Assembly (NCBI GenBank): GCA_021732415.1
Contig: JAKFVC010000100.1
Span: 1 to 48,303 of the forward strand
Length of the DNA stretch: 48,303 nucleotides
Source of the DNA: Planctomycetaceae bacterium
Lineage (GTDB): Bacteria > Planctomycetota > Planctomycetia > Planctomycetales > Planctomycetaceae
Direction of reading: 5' to 3'
Shown here: positions 7,632 through 16,126 of the stretch, piece after piece
Layout of the letters: each line of letters starts with the position of its first letter
How positions within the stretch are numbered: the stretch's first letter is position 1
Notes under the pieces: model-generated
Database searches by the model: none
Told to the model about the DNA's origin: nothing
What the model saw: only the letters and a program-made list of their open reading frames with translations
Position numbers and translations under genes: made by a program

Positions 7632-8780
7632 TCACTTCACAAACCGCCGCAAATCGTCCCCCAAGGCCTTCGCCGAGGGATACCGGACATCCGGGTCGCG
7701 TGCCAACGCCTTCATGATGATGCGTTCGAATTCCGCGGGAATCTCTTTGCACAACTTCCGGGGAGGCGGCAGATCGGGGTTCAGAATCAATTCCGCCAAC
7801 TGCCTGCGGTCGGTGACATCAAATGCCGAGCGCTGCGTCACCAACTCGTACAACGTCACACCGATCGAATACACGTCGCTCCGCTGGTCGGATTGTCCCT
7901 CCAAACGCTCGGGAGCCATATAACGCAGGGTTCCTGTGTGAAACTCCGTCACCGGCGAGACGGTCGAATTGGACAGATAGCTGCCGCCGAAATCGGTGAT
8001 GACGACGCGTCCCTCCAGATTGAGCAGCAGATTCGCCGGCTTGATATCCTGATGCAGCACGCCGTGTTCATGGGCATGCGCGATCCCCGCAGTGACTTGA
8101 ATGCCAATCTTCGCAAACACAGTCCACGAGTGCCGGGTCAACTTGCGATTGGGAGGAGCCACGGCCGCGCGCAGTGTATCCGCCACGCTGACATCACCTA
8201 CCGCCGCCCGCTGAATCATGTCCGTGCAAATCGGTGTCGTCGAGGAACGCAGTTGGCGAATCACCCAATCCAGGCTGACCCCACGGACCAGTTGCATCAC
8301 ATAGAAGTAGTAGCCGTCATGCTCGCCAAATGAGTAGATCGGCACAATATTCTGGTGCTTCAAGCGAGCAATCGTGACCGCTTCGCGCTGAAAACGCTCC
8401 TTGGATTTCAGCCCATCAGCGAAGAAGCGGGTCGGCAACAACTTGATGGCCACCGAGCGTTCCATGGAAGCTTGAATAGCCTCGAAGACCAGCCCCATCC
8501 CGCCTCGTCCGATCTCGCGGACCAGGGTGCATTCGCCAAGCTGTCGCAACGGAAATTCGGCGGGAAAATTCTGTCGCACGAAATCCGCATCCTGCGCGAC
8601 TTTGCACTTTTCCAACCCCTGAATGATCGGAAAGAGTTCTTCGATCTCCTCGGCCAGATGCGGATAGCGTTTGGCGTATTTCGCAATCTCGGGCGCGCCC
8701 CCCCCACGGACTTCATTCGTGAAACGTTCTAACAGAACATCCAACGTCATGCGCTGAGGTGAACTGGGGGGGGTATCCAT
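7632..8780 (-). CDS. Soluble Ser/Thr protein kinase (non-RD type)
   Basis: A 382-residue Hanks-type kinase. Residues 11-60 form an N-terminal helical segment (KRYPHLAEEIEELFP) of a kind common in planctomycete kinases. The kinase domain spans about 84-380: glycine loop IGRGGMG (90-96), Lys113 in VAIK, catalytic Asp245 in HQDIKPAN, Asn250, Asp263 of DFG and APE in APERL. The Arg before the catalytic Asp is Gln (HQD), so it is a non-RD kinase. A 40-residue insert (about 175-215) lies between the lobes. No transmembrane helix or sensor domain follows, so it acts in the cytoplasm. Start ATG 8780 is preferred over the frame opening at 8828. It lies downstream of an ECF sigma factor gene on the same strand, a pairing known in Planctomycetota; the sigma factor or its partners may be substrates. 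Confidence 0.9.
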   Translation of the reverse strand: MDTPPSSPQRMTLDVLLERFTNEVRGGGAPEIAKYAKRYPHLAEEIEELFPIIQGLEKCKVAQDADFVRQNFPAEFPLRQLGECTLVREIGRGGMGLVFEAIQASMERSVAIKLLPTRFFADGLKSKERFQREAVTIARLKHQNIVPIYSFGEHDGYYFYVMQLVRGVSLDWVIRQLRSSTTPICTDMIQRAAVGDVSVADTLRAAVAPPNRKLTRHSWTVFAKIGIQVTAGIAHAHEHGVLHQDIKPANLLLNLEGRVVITDFGGSYLSNSTVSPVTEFHTGTLRYMAPERLEGQSDQRSDVYSIGVTLYELVTQRSAFDVTDRRQLAELILNPDLPPPRKLCKEIPAEFERIIMKALARDPDVRYPSAKALGDDLRRFVK

Positions 8781-8836
8781 GAGCGTTACAGAAAATTCAA
8801 TGTCAACGTAATTAAGCCCGCAAAACAACTGGTACT

Positions 8837-8908
8837 GGTGAGCCGGGTGCCGTAAGGCCCCGGACCGAGTGTTGGGCGGAAACGCAAATTGTCCAGGGAG
8901 CTACGGGA
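8837..8908. repeat. Decayed copy of the GGTGAGCCGGG palindrome
   Basis: The 29 bp at 8837-8865 (beginning GGTGAGCCGGGTGCCGTAAG) are identical to the left arm at 18534-18562. Only the start of a right arm is recognisable (AATTGTCCAGGG near 8887), and the remainder is lost. Confidence 0.7.
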
Positions 8909-8956
8909 AAGTGGTACTTACTGCAAGTGATTTAGGTCGCATTTGGCTCAGCACCA

Positions 8957-9301
8957 AATCAGCCGGCACGCGTTAGCCCGTTTGGTGAATCATCTACGAG
9001 GAGATTTCACCACGGAGACATGGAGACACGGAGATTTAGAAGAGAGAGTTTTAGCCACAGAAGGACACAGAAGAAACACAGAAATTTGGAATAGAATTCG
9101 TCTTCTGATTCTGTGTTTCTTCCGTGTCCTTCTGTGGCTAAAAAATCTCCTATGAAATCTATTCTCCGTATTTTGTGCGGTAAATGATCTCCTGGTTCAA
9201 ATCCGTATTTGATTCACCAAACACAACCTAGCGCCCTGTTCGCCTACTCAAGTTGAGTCGATTGTTGCCCCGAACCGGGGGCTAGCGCCCTGCGGCTGAT
9301 T
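8957..9301. repeat. GCTAGC-type palindromic element with nested elements
   Basis: The outer arms are imperfect: AATCAGCCGGCACGCGTTAG at 8957 against the complement of 9273-9301 (CTAGCGCCCTGCGGCTGATT). Inside is a perfect 13-bp inverted repeat (GTTTGGTGAATCA at 8980-8992, complement at 9210-9222), and inside that the CACAGAAGG palindrome at 9049-9143. Related outer arms occur at 19977 and 26375. Confidence 0.7.
9049..9143. repeat. CACAGAAGGACAC palindrome, copy 1
   Basis: Arms of 35 bp (9049-9083 and 9109-9143, containing GCCACAGAAGGACAC) with one mismatch. Beyond the arms, a degraded CACGGAGACATGGAGACACGG stretch (9010-9032) weakly matches the complement of 9143-9175. A relative is at 31899-31981. 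Confidence 0.9.
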
Positions 9302-9327
9302 GACCGACTGCCAAATGAGATTTCAAA

Positions 9328-10032
9328 TCACTTCTTGTGAAGCAACTGATTCTGCAATCCGGGAATGAGTTCCAAGACCCCTTTGAGTCGTTGCAATGCT
9401 CGAATATAGCGTTTACTCGCCGCCGCCACCGACAAGTTCAAGGCCATCGCGGTTTCGGCGTTCGATAACTCTTCAAAGTGCCGCAGCGCCAGGACTTCGC
9501 GGTCGATATCGTCCAGTTCCTGCAACGCCACTTCCAATTGCCGGGCCAGTTCCGCCTGCATGAACGCCGCACTGGGAGTGGTGCATTGCCCCGAAAGCTG
9601 GAAGACCAGCGAGGACGTGGTCGAATCGGGACTCCAGCCCCCATTGAGCGACCGTTCCTTGCCCGCACTTCTCTTTTCCGCTCCCAGATGCCGCCGCTGC
9701 AGTTCGATCAGAGTTTGCGTGAGAATCATGCGAAACCAGATGAAACCGGCCGGTGACGCCGTGTCCGGAAAATAATCCATCCGCGCGACCGCGCGCAGCC
9801 AGAAGTCCTGCAGCACATCGTCGGGATCGACTCGTCCCCGCAGTTGAGGATGCAAACGCAGGTTGATAAACCGCCACAGCCGGGGACGAAACAATAAGAA
9901 TAGGTCGGCAAACGCCTGCTGATCGCCGGTTTTGATCCGACGCACCAGCTCGTTTGCCGTATCGGGGGGCACAAATTCGGTCGAGTCTTCTTTTACGGCC
10001 ATACACGGATTCACAACGGAAATAGAACTCAC
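9328..10032 (-). CDS. ECF-type RNA polymerase sigma factor
   Basis: A 234-residue sigma-70 family protein with only regions 2 and 4. Region 2 (about 28-110) includes GRVDPDDVLQDFWLRA, the core-binding helix. Region 4 (about 170-218) reads DIDREVLALRHFEELSNAE and a helix-turn-helix ending ASKRYIRALQRLK. It directs RNA polymerase to a specific promoter set. No anti-sigma factor gene is adjacent; instead a Ser/Thr kinase gene follows downstream, so control by phosphorylation is a reasonable inference. The GTG start at 10032 is supported by GAGG 8 bp upstream; an ATG at residue 11 is the alternative. The 547-bp gap before the kinase is filled with palindromic elements, so tight co-transcription is not certain. 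Confidence 0.9.
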   Translation of the reverse strand: MSSISVVNPCMAVKEDSTEFVPPDTANELVRRIKTGDQQAFADLFLLFRPRLWRFINLRLHPQLRGRVDPDDVLQDFWLRAVARMDYFPDTASPAGFIWFRMILTQTLIELQRRHLGAEKRSAGKERSLNGGWSPDSTTSSLVFQLSGQCTTPSAAFMQAELARQLEVALQELDDIDREVLALRHFEELSNAETAMALNLSVAAASKRYIRALQRLKGVLELIPGLQNQLLHKK

Positions 10033-10076
10033 GACAAGGACCTCACATCATATATCCGAATGGAGTCAATTCCCAA

Positions 10077-11309
10077 TCACTGCTGAACGCGAAGAATCTC
10101 GTTCGCCTTCAGGACGGTGATGTCGTGACGAGCACCCGGTGTCTTGAATTCAATATGGCAATCATACGGGACGCCCACAGCGGCGTCTTCAGGAATTCTG
10201 ATTTCCGCCGTAATCAAATTGCCTTTTCGCGAGACTTTGTGAGCCTCAAACGGCCCAATCTGCACCCAATCGGGGTCTCCTGCGGGAAGTCCATTCCGCG
10301 CTCCGGACGGATTCAACTCGATGCGAAACGTCAGCGACTGCCCCGCTTTTGCGGTCGCCGGTTTCACCGAGGCAATGCCGTCACCAATGCGACTGACCCC
10401 CGAGGCATTGTTCCGAATGGCCCCAGTTCCCGCGCGTGCCAATCCGCGGTTGTTGGACGTCTCCACCACTCCCGCGTAACCGCCCAGAATGTAGGGAAAA
10501 CGGCCGGGCGTCACATGGTAATGGTAACCTCGTTCGGAATCGGAGTGCCCGTTGCAATCATCCAGGACCGACTTTCCCTTGAGATCCTTCGCCAGGACTT
10601 TGCCCGATTCATAGGGACCGTAGAGCGGAAACCCGTCGAACGCGAACCCAATGATCGGCGAATGCTCCTGCCCGCTATCCTTGAAGGGGGACTTCACGCA
10701 ACTCGGATACTTGTGATAGTGGTAAACTCCGCGCTGCTCAGGATGCCCGCAGCAGGAATCGAGCCAGACTTCCGAGTATCCCTCGACGGCATTCATCCCC
10801 CCCATTTCAAACGGGTTGAAGAACACGACGCCATTCAAAGCCATGCCAATGGGCCCCATGGGAACCCGGGTCACTGCTGAACTCAACTTCGGTTCCAGCG
10901 GATAGCGAAACCGAAAGGACTGGACGCGGATCGTATTGGGGTTGCCGCTGTTGGGAAAATTGGCGGTCGGATGATTAGGAAATCCCTGGCTCTCGACAAT
11001 CAGGAATTTCTCATCGTGACTGACCCGGACTTCATCGATTCCGTCTTTGTTCGAATCGCTCATGTGATAGGAAAACAGGTCGACGAATCGCTGACCATCC
11101 CGATAGAAGTAGACGGGACGTTTTCCAGCTTTCAGATACCACCGACCACCAATCGGCTTGAGATCCGCGGGGACGGTAGGCTCTGCCGGATGAGTTTTGG
11201 CAGGAGTGTCAGCGAGATTGGATGCGACGGCGATCAAGCACAACGCGACGCCATAAATCAGGCTATTCCAGCAGCGACGCCAAGACCGGCTGATGCAAAC
11301 AAGGGGCAT
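10077..11309 (-). CDS. Secreted YHYH-domain protein
   Basis: A 410-residue exported protein. Residues 12-32 form the hydrophobic core of a signal peptide (SLIYGVALCLIAVASNLAD). The YHYH domain is defined by two copies of its name-giving motif (GVYHYHKYPSC and GYHYHVTPGRFPY), with FDGFPLYGP between them. An about 110-residue beta-rich C-terminal region follows. The biochemical role of YHYH proteins is not established; the clustered His and Cys suggest metal binding. ATG 11309 is chosen because the longer frame to 11429 would translate the palindromic repeat at 11335-11373. It lies 10 bp... to be exact 44 bp beyond the sigma factor start region on the same strand, and downstream of the EF-hand gene. 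Confidence 0.8.
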   Translation of the reverse strand: MPLVCISRSWRRCWNSLIYGVALCLIAVASNLADTPAKTHPAEPTVPADLKPIGGRWYLKAGKRPVYFYRDGQRFVDLFSYHMSDSNKDGIDEVRVSHDEKFLIVESQGFPNHPTANFPNSGNPNTIRVQSFRFRYPLEPKLSSAVTRVPMGPIGMALNGVVFFNPFEMGGMNAVEGYSEVWLDSCCGHPEQRGVYHYHKYPSCVKSPFKDSGQEHSPIIGFAFDGFPLYGPYESGKVLAKDLKGKSVLDDCNGHSDSERGYHYHVTPGRFPYILGGYAGVVETSNNRGLARAGTGAIRNNASGVSRIGDGIASVKPATAKAGQSLTFRIELNPSGARNGLPAGDPDWVQIGPFEAHKVSRKGNLITAEIRIPEDAAVGVPYDCHIEFKTPGARHDITVLKANEILRVQQ

Positions 11310-11334
11310 AGAATCACGACTCCAATTTGGCGAG

Positions 11335-11373
11335 TGGGAGGGCGAGGGACCCAGAGGGTACCCCGCCCTCCCA
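11335..11373. repeat. Compact GAGGGACCC hairpin
   Basis: Arms TGGGAGGGCGAGGGACCC (11335-11352) and 11356-11373 pair at 16 of 18 positions around a 3-nt loop. The sequence is a compact relative of the 42-bp arms at 15966-16075. It lies just upstream of the YHYH start codon and 78 bp beyond the EF-hand stop. Confidence 0.75.
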
Positions 11374-11450
11374 TCACCTACATAAAACCGTCCCCTGCCA
11401 GAATCGCGTGAAAGAGGACGGTTGATCAAACTGATTGTCTCACAAACTGC

Positions 11451-12248
11451 CTATTCACCCTGCGGTCGTCCTTCGCCATCCGGACGACGCGGACGCGGCG
11501 GACGGTCACCGTCATCACCTCCGCGGCCTCCCGGTCCTTCGCCACGACCGCCTGGTCCCCGCGGCGGGGGCCCACCCGGGCCGCGCTCCATCAGCTTCTC
11601 ACATTGCGTCTTCTGCTCGGCGGTGAGAATCTTCGTTAACTTGGATTTCACATCCGCTTCGAGCTCAGCAATCTGCTTCTTCTGGTCTTCAGTCAGCGAA
11701 ATATCATCCCGCACGAACGGCGGCAGCACGTGCCCGAGTTCCGGCGGCTTACCATGATGCGGAGGAGGGGGCCCTCGGTCATCACCAGGCCCTCCGGGAC
11801 CACGTTCTCCCCGCGGCCCGTCATCAGGACCACGCCCTTGGCCACGTCCAGGCCCTCGAGGGGGACCACGTTCTTCGCCACCCGGTCCACCGGGACCACG
11901 GCCACGACCTCCAGGACCCTCATCACCCGGAGGAGGTGCGGGACGAGTTTCGTCGCGTGATAGTTTTCCATCCTTGTCTTTGTCGAGCTTCAGCAGGTTC
12001 TCCGATGCGGCTTTGATCTCGTCAGCGGAGAGGTCTCCGTCCTTGTCCAAGTCCAAAGCCTGGATGATGGGGGGAGGGGGAGGCCGAACACCGTGTGGTC
12101 CGCCACCGGGGGGCCCGCCGCCATCCCGATGATCGCCGCGTGGCGGACGACCATCTTCGCGCGGCCCCGGTGGCTGTGACCTAACGTGATCCACCAGCAG
12201 CACTCCAGCCGCCAGTACGAGCAATCCAGCAATGACTACGCCTCGCAT
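11451..12248 (-). CDS. Secreted EF-hand protein, Gly/Pro/Arg-rich
   Basis: A 265-residue exported protein. It has a signal peptide (residues 1-24, VVIAGLLVLAAGVLLVDHV). Two EF-hand calcium loops follow within residues 62-100: DLDKDGDLSADE and DKDKDGKLSRDE, each with the expected Asp, Gly and Glu positions. A long low-complexity linker of Gly, Pro, Arg, Asp and Glu follows. A short helical segment (DISLTEDQKKQIAELEADV, ending in EQKTQCEKLME) lies near residues 178-220, and then another Gly/Pro/Arg tail. Such proteins are frequent in planctomycetes and are assumed to bind calcium at the cell surface; function is unknown. AGAGGAAC before the ATG supports the start. Confidence 0.85.
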   Translation of the reverse strand: MRGVVIAGLLVLAAGVLLVDHVRSQPPGPREDGRPPRGDHRDGGGPPGGGPHGVRPPPPPIIQALDLDKDGDLSADEIKAASENLLKLDKDKDGKLSRDETRPAPPPGDEGPGGRGRGPGGPGGEERGPPRGPGRGQGRGPDDGPRGERGPGGPGDDRGPPPPHHGKPPELGHVLPPFVRDDISLTEDQKKQIAELEADVKSKLTKILTAEQKTQCEKLMERGPGGPPPRGPGGRGEGPGGRGGDDGDRPPRPRRPDGEGRPQGE

Positions 12249-12547
12249 CGTATTGTTCCTCTGTGTTGTTGCTCCGTATTCTTACTCGGGGAGCAGAGAT
12301 GTCGCACATTGAAGCCGCGAACGCCGTGCTTCAACATCACCTCGCCGGCTGACTCGGCCCAGTGCAGTCAGCCTGCAGATTGGTTTGAGCGAGGGATGTG
12401 AATGCAGTTTAGGAAGGGCAACCTGAAGACAGGATTAAGAAAATGGATTCTGTGTGATGTTGCGGAAATTTTCCCGAAACACCCAGATCTGCGTCCCATA
12501 AGTCCCATCCGTCCCATTGGTCCGATAAGGACCATCAAGAGATGGAA
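12249..12547. other. Intergenic stretch without a recognisable gene
   Basis: Upstream region of the EF-hand gene, expected to hold its promoter. No convincing coding sequence or repeat was recognised. Small frames here lack ribosome binding sites and family resemblance. Confidence 0.5.
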
Positions 12548-12597
12548 CACATAAAAAACGCAAAAAGCCTGCGTCGAACTGTGTTCGACGCAGGCTT
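12548..12597 (-). terminator. Rho-independent terminator for the haem-binding propeller gene
   Basis: A perfect 15-bp stem (12565-12579 with 12583-12597, core GCCTGCGTCGAAC) with a 3-nt loop is followed on the minus strand by TTTTTGCGTTTTTT. It lies about 80 bp after the stop of the minus-strand gene ending at 12679. Confidence 0.85.
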
Positions 12598-12599
12598 GT

Positions 12600-12665
12600 C
12601 GTAGCCCGACTCTCTGAGTCGGGAGTCTTCAATTCAAATCACCCGACTCAGAGAGTCGGGCTACG
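12600..12665. repeat. CGTAGCCCGACTC palindrome
   Basis: Perfect 24-bp arms (12600-12623 and 12642-12665, core CCCGACTCTCTGAGTCGGG, itself partly palindromic) with an 18-nt loop, 13 bp from the stop codon at 12679 and immediately before the terminator. Confidence 0.9.
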
Positions 12666-12678
12666 GGTCTGCTACGTC

Positions 12679-15600
12679 TTACTTCTTGAACAGCGGATGA
12701 TTCGCATCTCCGCGAGACAGCAAATAGGCCAGCAAATCGTAGACTTCGTTCTCGTTCAGTTCCTTCAACAGATCCTTGGGCATGACCGAAACCAGCGAAG
12801 GAACGGTTTCTTCAATGTCCGTTTTCTTCACGATTTCGACCTTCGTCGAATCCTCCGGACTGACGAGGATCGTGATGTCGTCCTTCGTTTCCGAGACGAT
12901 CTTGCCGCTGAAGACTTTCCCGGCTGTGGTCGTCACGACGGACGCACGATATTGGTCCGAGACCACTTTGCTGGGATCGACAATCGCCTCAGTCAGATCC
13001 TTCAACTGGAAGCGGCCCGCAGCCTGAGACAGATCGGGCCCCGTGGCACCGCCATCTCCGAAGAAGCGGTGACACACAACGCAACGGGCGGCCCCAAACA
13101 TCTTCTGGCCATTCTTGAAATCACGATCCTTCAACTTTTCTGCCGCACCGGCCACGATCTCATCCAGCGTATACTCCTTACCGGGACCGGTCGCCTTCGG
13201 CAATTCCTTCGGGACGAACGGCTTCCGCAGCCCCAAGGCTTCAATCGCCAGTCGCTCGCCATCGGTCGCGTTGTCGAAGGCATCGCGTTCCAGGTTGTTG
13301 ATAAAGCCCTGGAAACTCGCGCCACCACTCTTGGTGCGGCAATCGTTCAAGAACGTGAAGTACGCCTTCCGCAAATCCATCGTCCAGCCGGCCTTGGCAT
13401 TCCGCAGCACAAACGCGTAGTGAAATTTCTGCGGGTCGGCCGAGTTCTTCAACACGCTGGCGACGGTGCCACCATAACCCTTATTGCGTGCGAGCAGATC
13501 CGACATTTCTTCCGGAGTACGCTCGGGCGACGGCTGTTCGATCAACTTGATCGTCTTGGCCACGACCGTCGGCGATTGAAGATAGATCAGCATCGAACTC
13601 AATTCACGATTGACGTTCGGGAGCTCAGACGGGAAGAACCCATCCAGCTTGCTCACGAACTTCGCGGCAATCTCCGGGGTCGGCTCACCCATTCGCAAGA
13701 AGACCAGCGACAACGCTCGCAAGTATCCCAGTTGCTGGAATTCCGGGAGCGCCTTGAAATCCACCTTCTCCAAGGCACCCAACAGTTGCGGTTGCAGCGA
13801 CTTGTCTCCCTGACGAGCTAGAGCCACGCTGCCTTCAATTAGCGCTACCGGATTGCTCTCGGTGAGCACGCGGTTTTGCCACAGTTCAGGCTTCTGATTT
13901 TCGAGCGCGACACGGGCGGCATACCGGATGAAACGATCGGCATGCGACAAATTCGGATAGACCAATTCCACCGCCAGAGAACCGTCAGCAGCGGGCTTGT
14001 GGTATTGCTCAAGTTGTTGTCGCAGTGCACGCTGGTCAGCAAACTGAGCATCGTGAGCATCCACCGGATCTGTCGACTCTTTGCCAACGTAGGTCACGCG
14101 GAACAATTCCGACTGAGCACCACGGCCGCCGACTGTGAAGTACATGGCTCCATCGGGACCAATCGCGTTATCCGTGAGGGGCAGGGGAGTCCGCGAGACA
14201 AATTCCTCTTTCACAGCTTTGTACGTGGCACCGTTCGGTTCGAAATGAATCGCGTACATCGTGCCGAAGGTCCAGTCGCAGATGAACAGGGCCTTCTGAT
14301 ACTTGGCCGGGAACTTGGCCCCGTAACCAAACACCACCCCGACCGGCGACCCCGGCCCGATATCCACGGCCGCGGGCAAGCTGTCGATGTAGTACGCCGG
14401 CCATTTGCCAGTGCCGCTGCGCCAGCCCAGTTCGCTGCCACTCGTGGCATGATTCACACGCGTCGGACGATACCAGGGCGTCCCATAATCCCATTCCATG
14501 TCGGCGTCGTAGACGAACATTTCGCCATCCGCATTGAACGCGAAGTCGAACTGATTGCGGTAGCCACTGCTGACGATCTCCCATGTCTTGCCATCAGGAT
14601 CGGTCTTCGCGACCCAACCGCCAGGAGCCAGAATTCCACGAGCATGCCCATTCGCGTCCCACTGGCGCGGCAGCAAATGGTCTTCGTTCCAATTGGACGG
14701 CAGACGGCTGGCATCGATCTTTTCTGGCGGACGAGTGTGATTGCCACACACGACATAGAGGGATGTCCCATCGGGCGACAACCTCAACGAGTGCGGGCCA
14801 TGCTCACCGCCGCCGTTGAATTTCGCCAGCTGGACGAGTTCATCATATTGATCGTCACCGTTCGTATCCTTGGCGCGATACAGGCCGCTCCCTTGGCCGC
14901 CATTGACCGAAATGTATAACGCGTCAAACGCATACAACATCCCCTGCGCGGCAGAGATCTTCACATCCAGACGTTCGACCTTCACCGGATCCTGGCTGCC
15001 AATTGCAGGCGGCGTAATGCGGCACAGCCCCTTGTCACCCTGATCGCTGGCAATCAGCCGGCCCTTGTTATCGAACGTAATACAAACCCACGAACCCAGG
15101 ATGTCCTTAGGAACTGCGAAGAGTCGTTCGACCTGAAATCCAGGCTGCAGGTTGAATAGGTCCGTGGGTCCCTTGATCCCGTCGGCGACCGATTTTGCGA
15201 GGGGATCGTCATAGGGCTTTTCTCCCAGTTTGCCCACCACGCGGACATCGGCCAGTTCCGTCGAATCACGTTTGGCCGACGACTTCCAGCTTGTATCCGT
15301 GACGACATACTGCGTCTTGCCGTCTTCGCCCGTCAGCGCCAGCTTCAAGATAAACGCCGCTGGACCACCTGAGTTTGTCGCCTCGGCCTGAATAATGTTC
15401 TCGCCAGCTTGGATGTGCTTGGTGATGTCGACTTCAGTCGCAGCTGACCAGTCCTCGTTGCTGAGAACCTTGGTGCCGTTGATCCAGACGGTGCAGGCAT
15501 TGTCGGCAGCGGCCTTGAGGCGGGTCGCCTTGGCCGGGCCGGTAAACTTTGTTTGCAGCACATAGTTCTGGTCGTTGCTGGCCCCCCAGATCCATTGCGG

Positions 15601-15819
15601 AACAGGGCCTTGATCGAATACCTCATTCGTGATGCCGGGCTTGGCAGCGGCGGGCACAGGGGCGTCTTCCTGTCCCTGGCGTGCCGGCAGCACTTCCGGC
15701 TGCTGAGTCAAAATCACCTTTTCCGTGTCAGCACTCCAGGCAACTGACGCCATCAACAGCAGTGCCGCGCCGCCGGTCACTCGGACCCGGCGAGTCAACC
15801 AGTCAAAACTACAACTCAT
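12679..15819 (-). CDS. Large secreted propeller protein with C-terminal c-type haem domain
   Basis: A 1046-residue exported protein of the planctomycete putative membrane-bound dehydrogenase / haem-binding type. A signal peptide occupies residues 1-29 (ALLLMASVAWSA). A beta-sandwich region resembling a carbohydrate-binding module spans about 75-200. A six-bladed-type beta-propeller covers roughly 220-590 (FDNKGRLIASDQGDKG, GPHSLRLSPDGTSLYVVCG). A helical HEAT-like segment (about 620-870) follows. The C-terminal domain carries one haem-c site, CVVCH at residues 913-917, followed by the GPDLS and DPSKVVSDQY motifs of this family. The protein probably oxidises a sugar or alcohol in the periplasm and passes electrons to the haem; the substrate is unknown. 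ATG 15819 with AAGG 7 bp upstream is preferred over 15840. Confidence 0.85.
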   Translation of the reverse strand: MSCSFDWLTRRVRVTGGAALLLMASVAWSADTEKVILTQQPEVLPARQGQEDAPVPAAAKPGITNEVFDQGPVPQWIWGASNDQNYVLQTKFTGPAKATRLKAAADNACTVWINGTKVLSNEDWSAATEVDITKHIQAGENIIQAEATNSGGPAAFILKLALTGEDGKTQYVVTDTSWKSSAKRDSTELADVRVVGKLGEKPYDDPLAKSVADGIKGPTDLFNLQPGFQVERLFAVPKDILGSWVCITFDNKGRLIASDQGDKGLCRITPPAIGSQDPVKVERLDVKISAAQGMLYAFDALYISVNGGQGSGLYRAKDTNGDDQYDELVQLAKFNGGGEHGPHSLRLSPDGTSLYVVCGNHTRPPEKIDASRLPSNWNEDHLLPRQWDANGHARGILAPGGWVAKTDPDGKTWEIVSSGYRNQFDFAFNADGEMFVYDADMEWDYGTPWYRPTRVNHATSGSELGWRSGTGKWPAYYIDSLPAAVDIGPGSPVGVVFGYGAKFPAKYQKALFICDWTFGTMYAIHFEPNGATYKAVKEEFVSRTPLPLTDNAIGPDGAMYFTVGGRGAQSELFRVTYVGKESTDPVDAHDAQFADQRALRQQLEQYHKPAADGSLAVELVYPNLSHADRFIRYAARVALENQKPELWQNRVLTESNPVALIEGSVALARQGDKSLQPQLLGALEKVDFKALPEFQQLGYLRALSLVFLRMGEPTPEIAAKFVSKLDGFFPSELPNVNRELSSMLIYLQSPTVVAKTIKLIEQPSPERTPEEMSDLLARNKGYGGTVASVLKNSADPQKFHYAFVLRNAKAGWTMDLRKAYFTFLNDCRTKSGGASFQGFINNLERDAFDNATDGERLAIEALGLRKPFVPKELPKATGPGKEYTLDEIVAGAAEKLKDRDFKNGQKMFGAARCVVCHRFFGDGGATGPDLSQAAGRFQLKDLTEAIVDPSKVVSDQYRASVVTTTAGKVFSGKIVSETKDDITILVSPEDSTKVEIVKKTDIEETVPSLVSVMPKDLLKELNENEVYDLLAYLLSRGDANHPLFKK

Positions 15820-15907
15820 AGCAAACCTTATTTCCATCAAAGAAAGTCACGATCAGCAGAGAGACGACATTGAATGCCCAATGATTGTAATCAAGGCGAG
15901 CCCGGCG

Positions 15908-16126
15908 CTGTAGGATGGCCGCCCCGGCCGTCGCCTTTTCTAGATGAGTTGAACCATTCGAGTCGATGGGAGGGTGAGGGACCCAGGGGGTACCCCGCCG
16001 AACCGCATAGTCTGGCGCGGGCCGACAAACGCTTGCGGTTCGGCGGGGTACCCCCTGGGTCCCTCACCCTCCCATGACGTCGAACTATCCGGCACGAAGA
16101 AGACGGCCGGGGCGGCCATCCTACAG
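15908..16126. repeat. CTGTAGGATGGCC palindrome, copy 1, with another element in its loop
   Basis: Perfect 25-bp arms (15908-15932 and 16102-16126, beginning CTGTAGGATGGCCGCCCCGG). Identical arms occur at 24746-24825 with only a 30-nt loop. Here the loop carries the 15966-16075 palindrome. The right arm contains the stop codon of the minus-strand gene ending at 16121. Confidence 0.9.
15966..16075. repeat. GAGGGACCC palindrome nested in the previous element
   Basis: Perfect 42-bp arms (15966-16007 and 16034-16075, containing GTGAGGGACCCAGGGGG), the longest perfect arms in the window, with a 26-nt loop. GTCG occurs at 15962-15965 and again at 16079-16082, a possible target duplication. Related to the hairpin at 11335. 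Confidence 0.9.

Noticed and set aside
8943-9155. 70-codon open frame between kinase and sigma factor genes
   Set aside because: It lies entirely within nested repeats and has no recognisable domain.
11310-11429. N-terminal extension of the YHYH protein (containing RAGYPLGPSPSH)
   Set aside because: It is the translation of the GAGGGACCC repeat; the signal peptide begins at the ATG at 11309.
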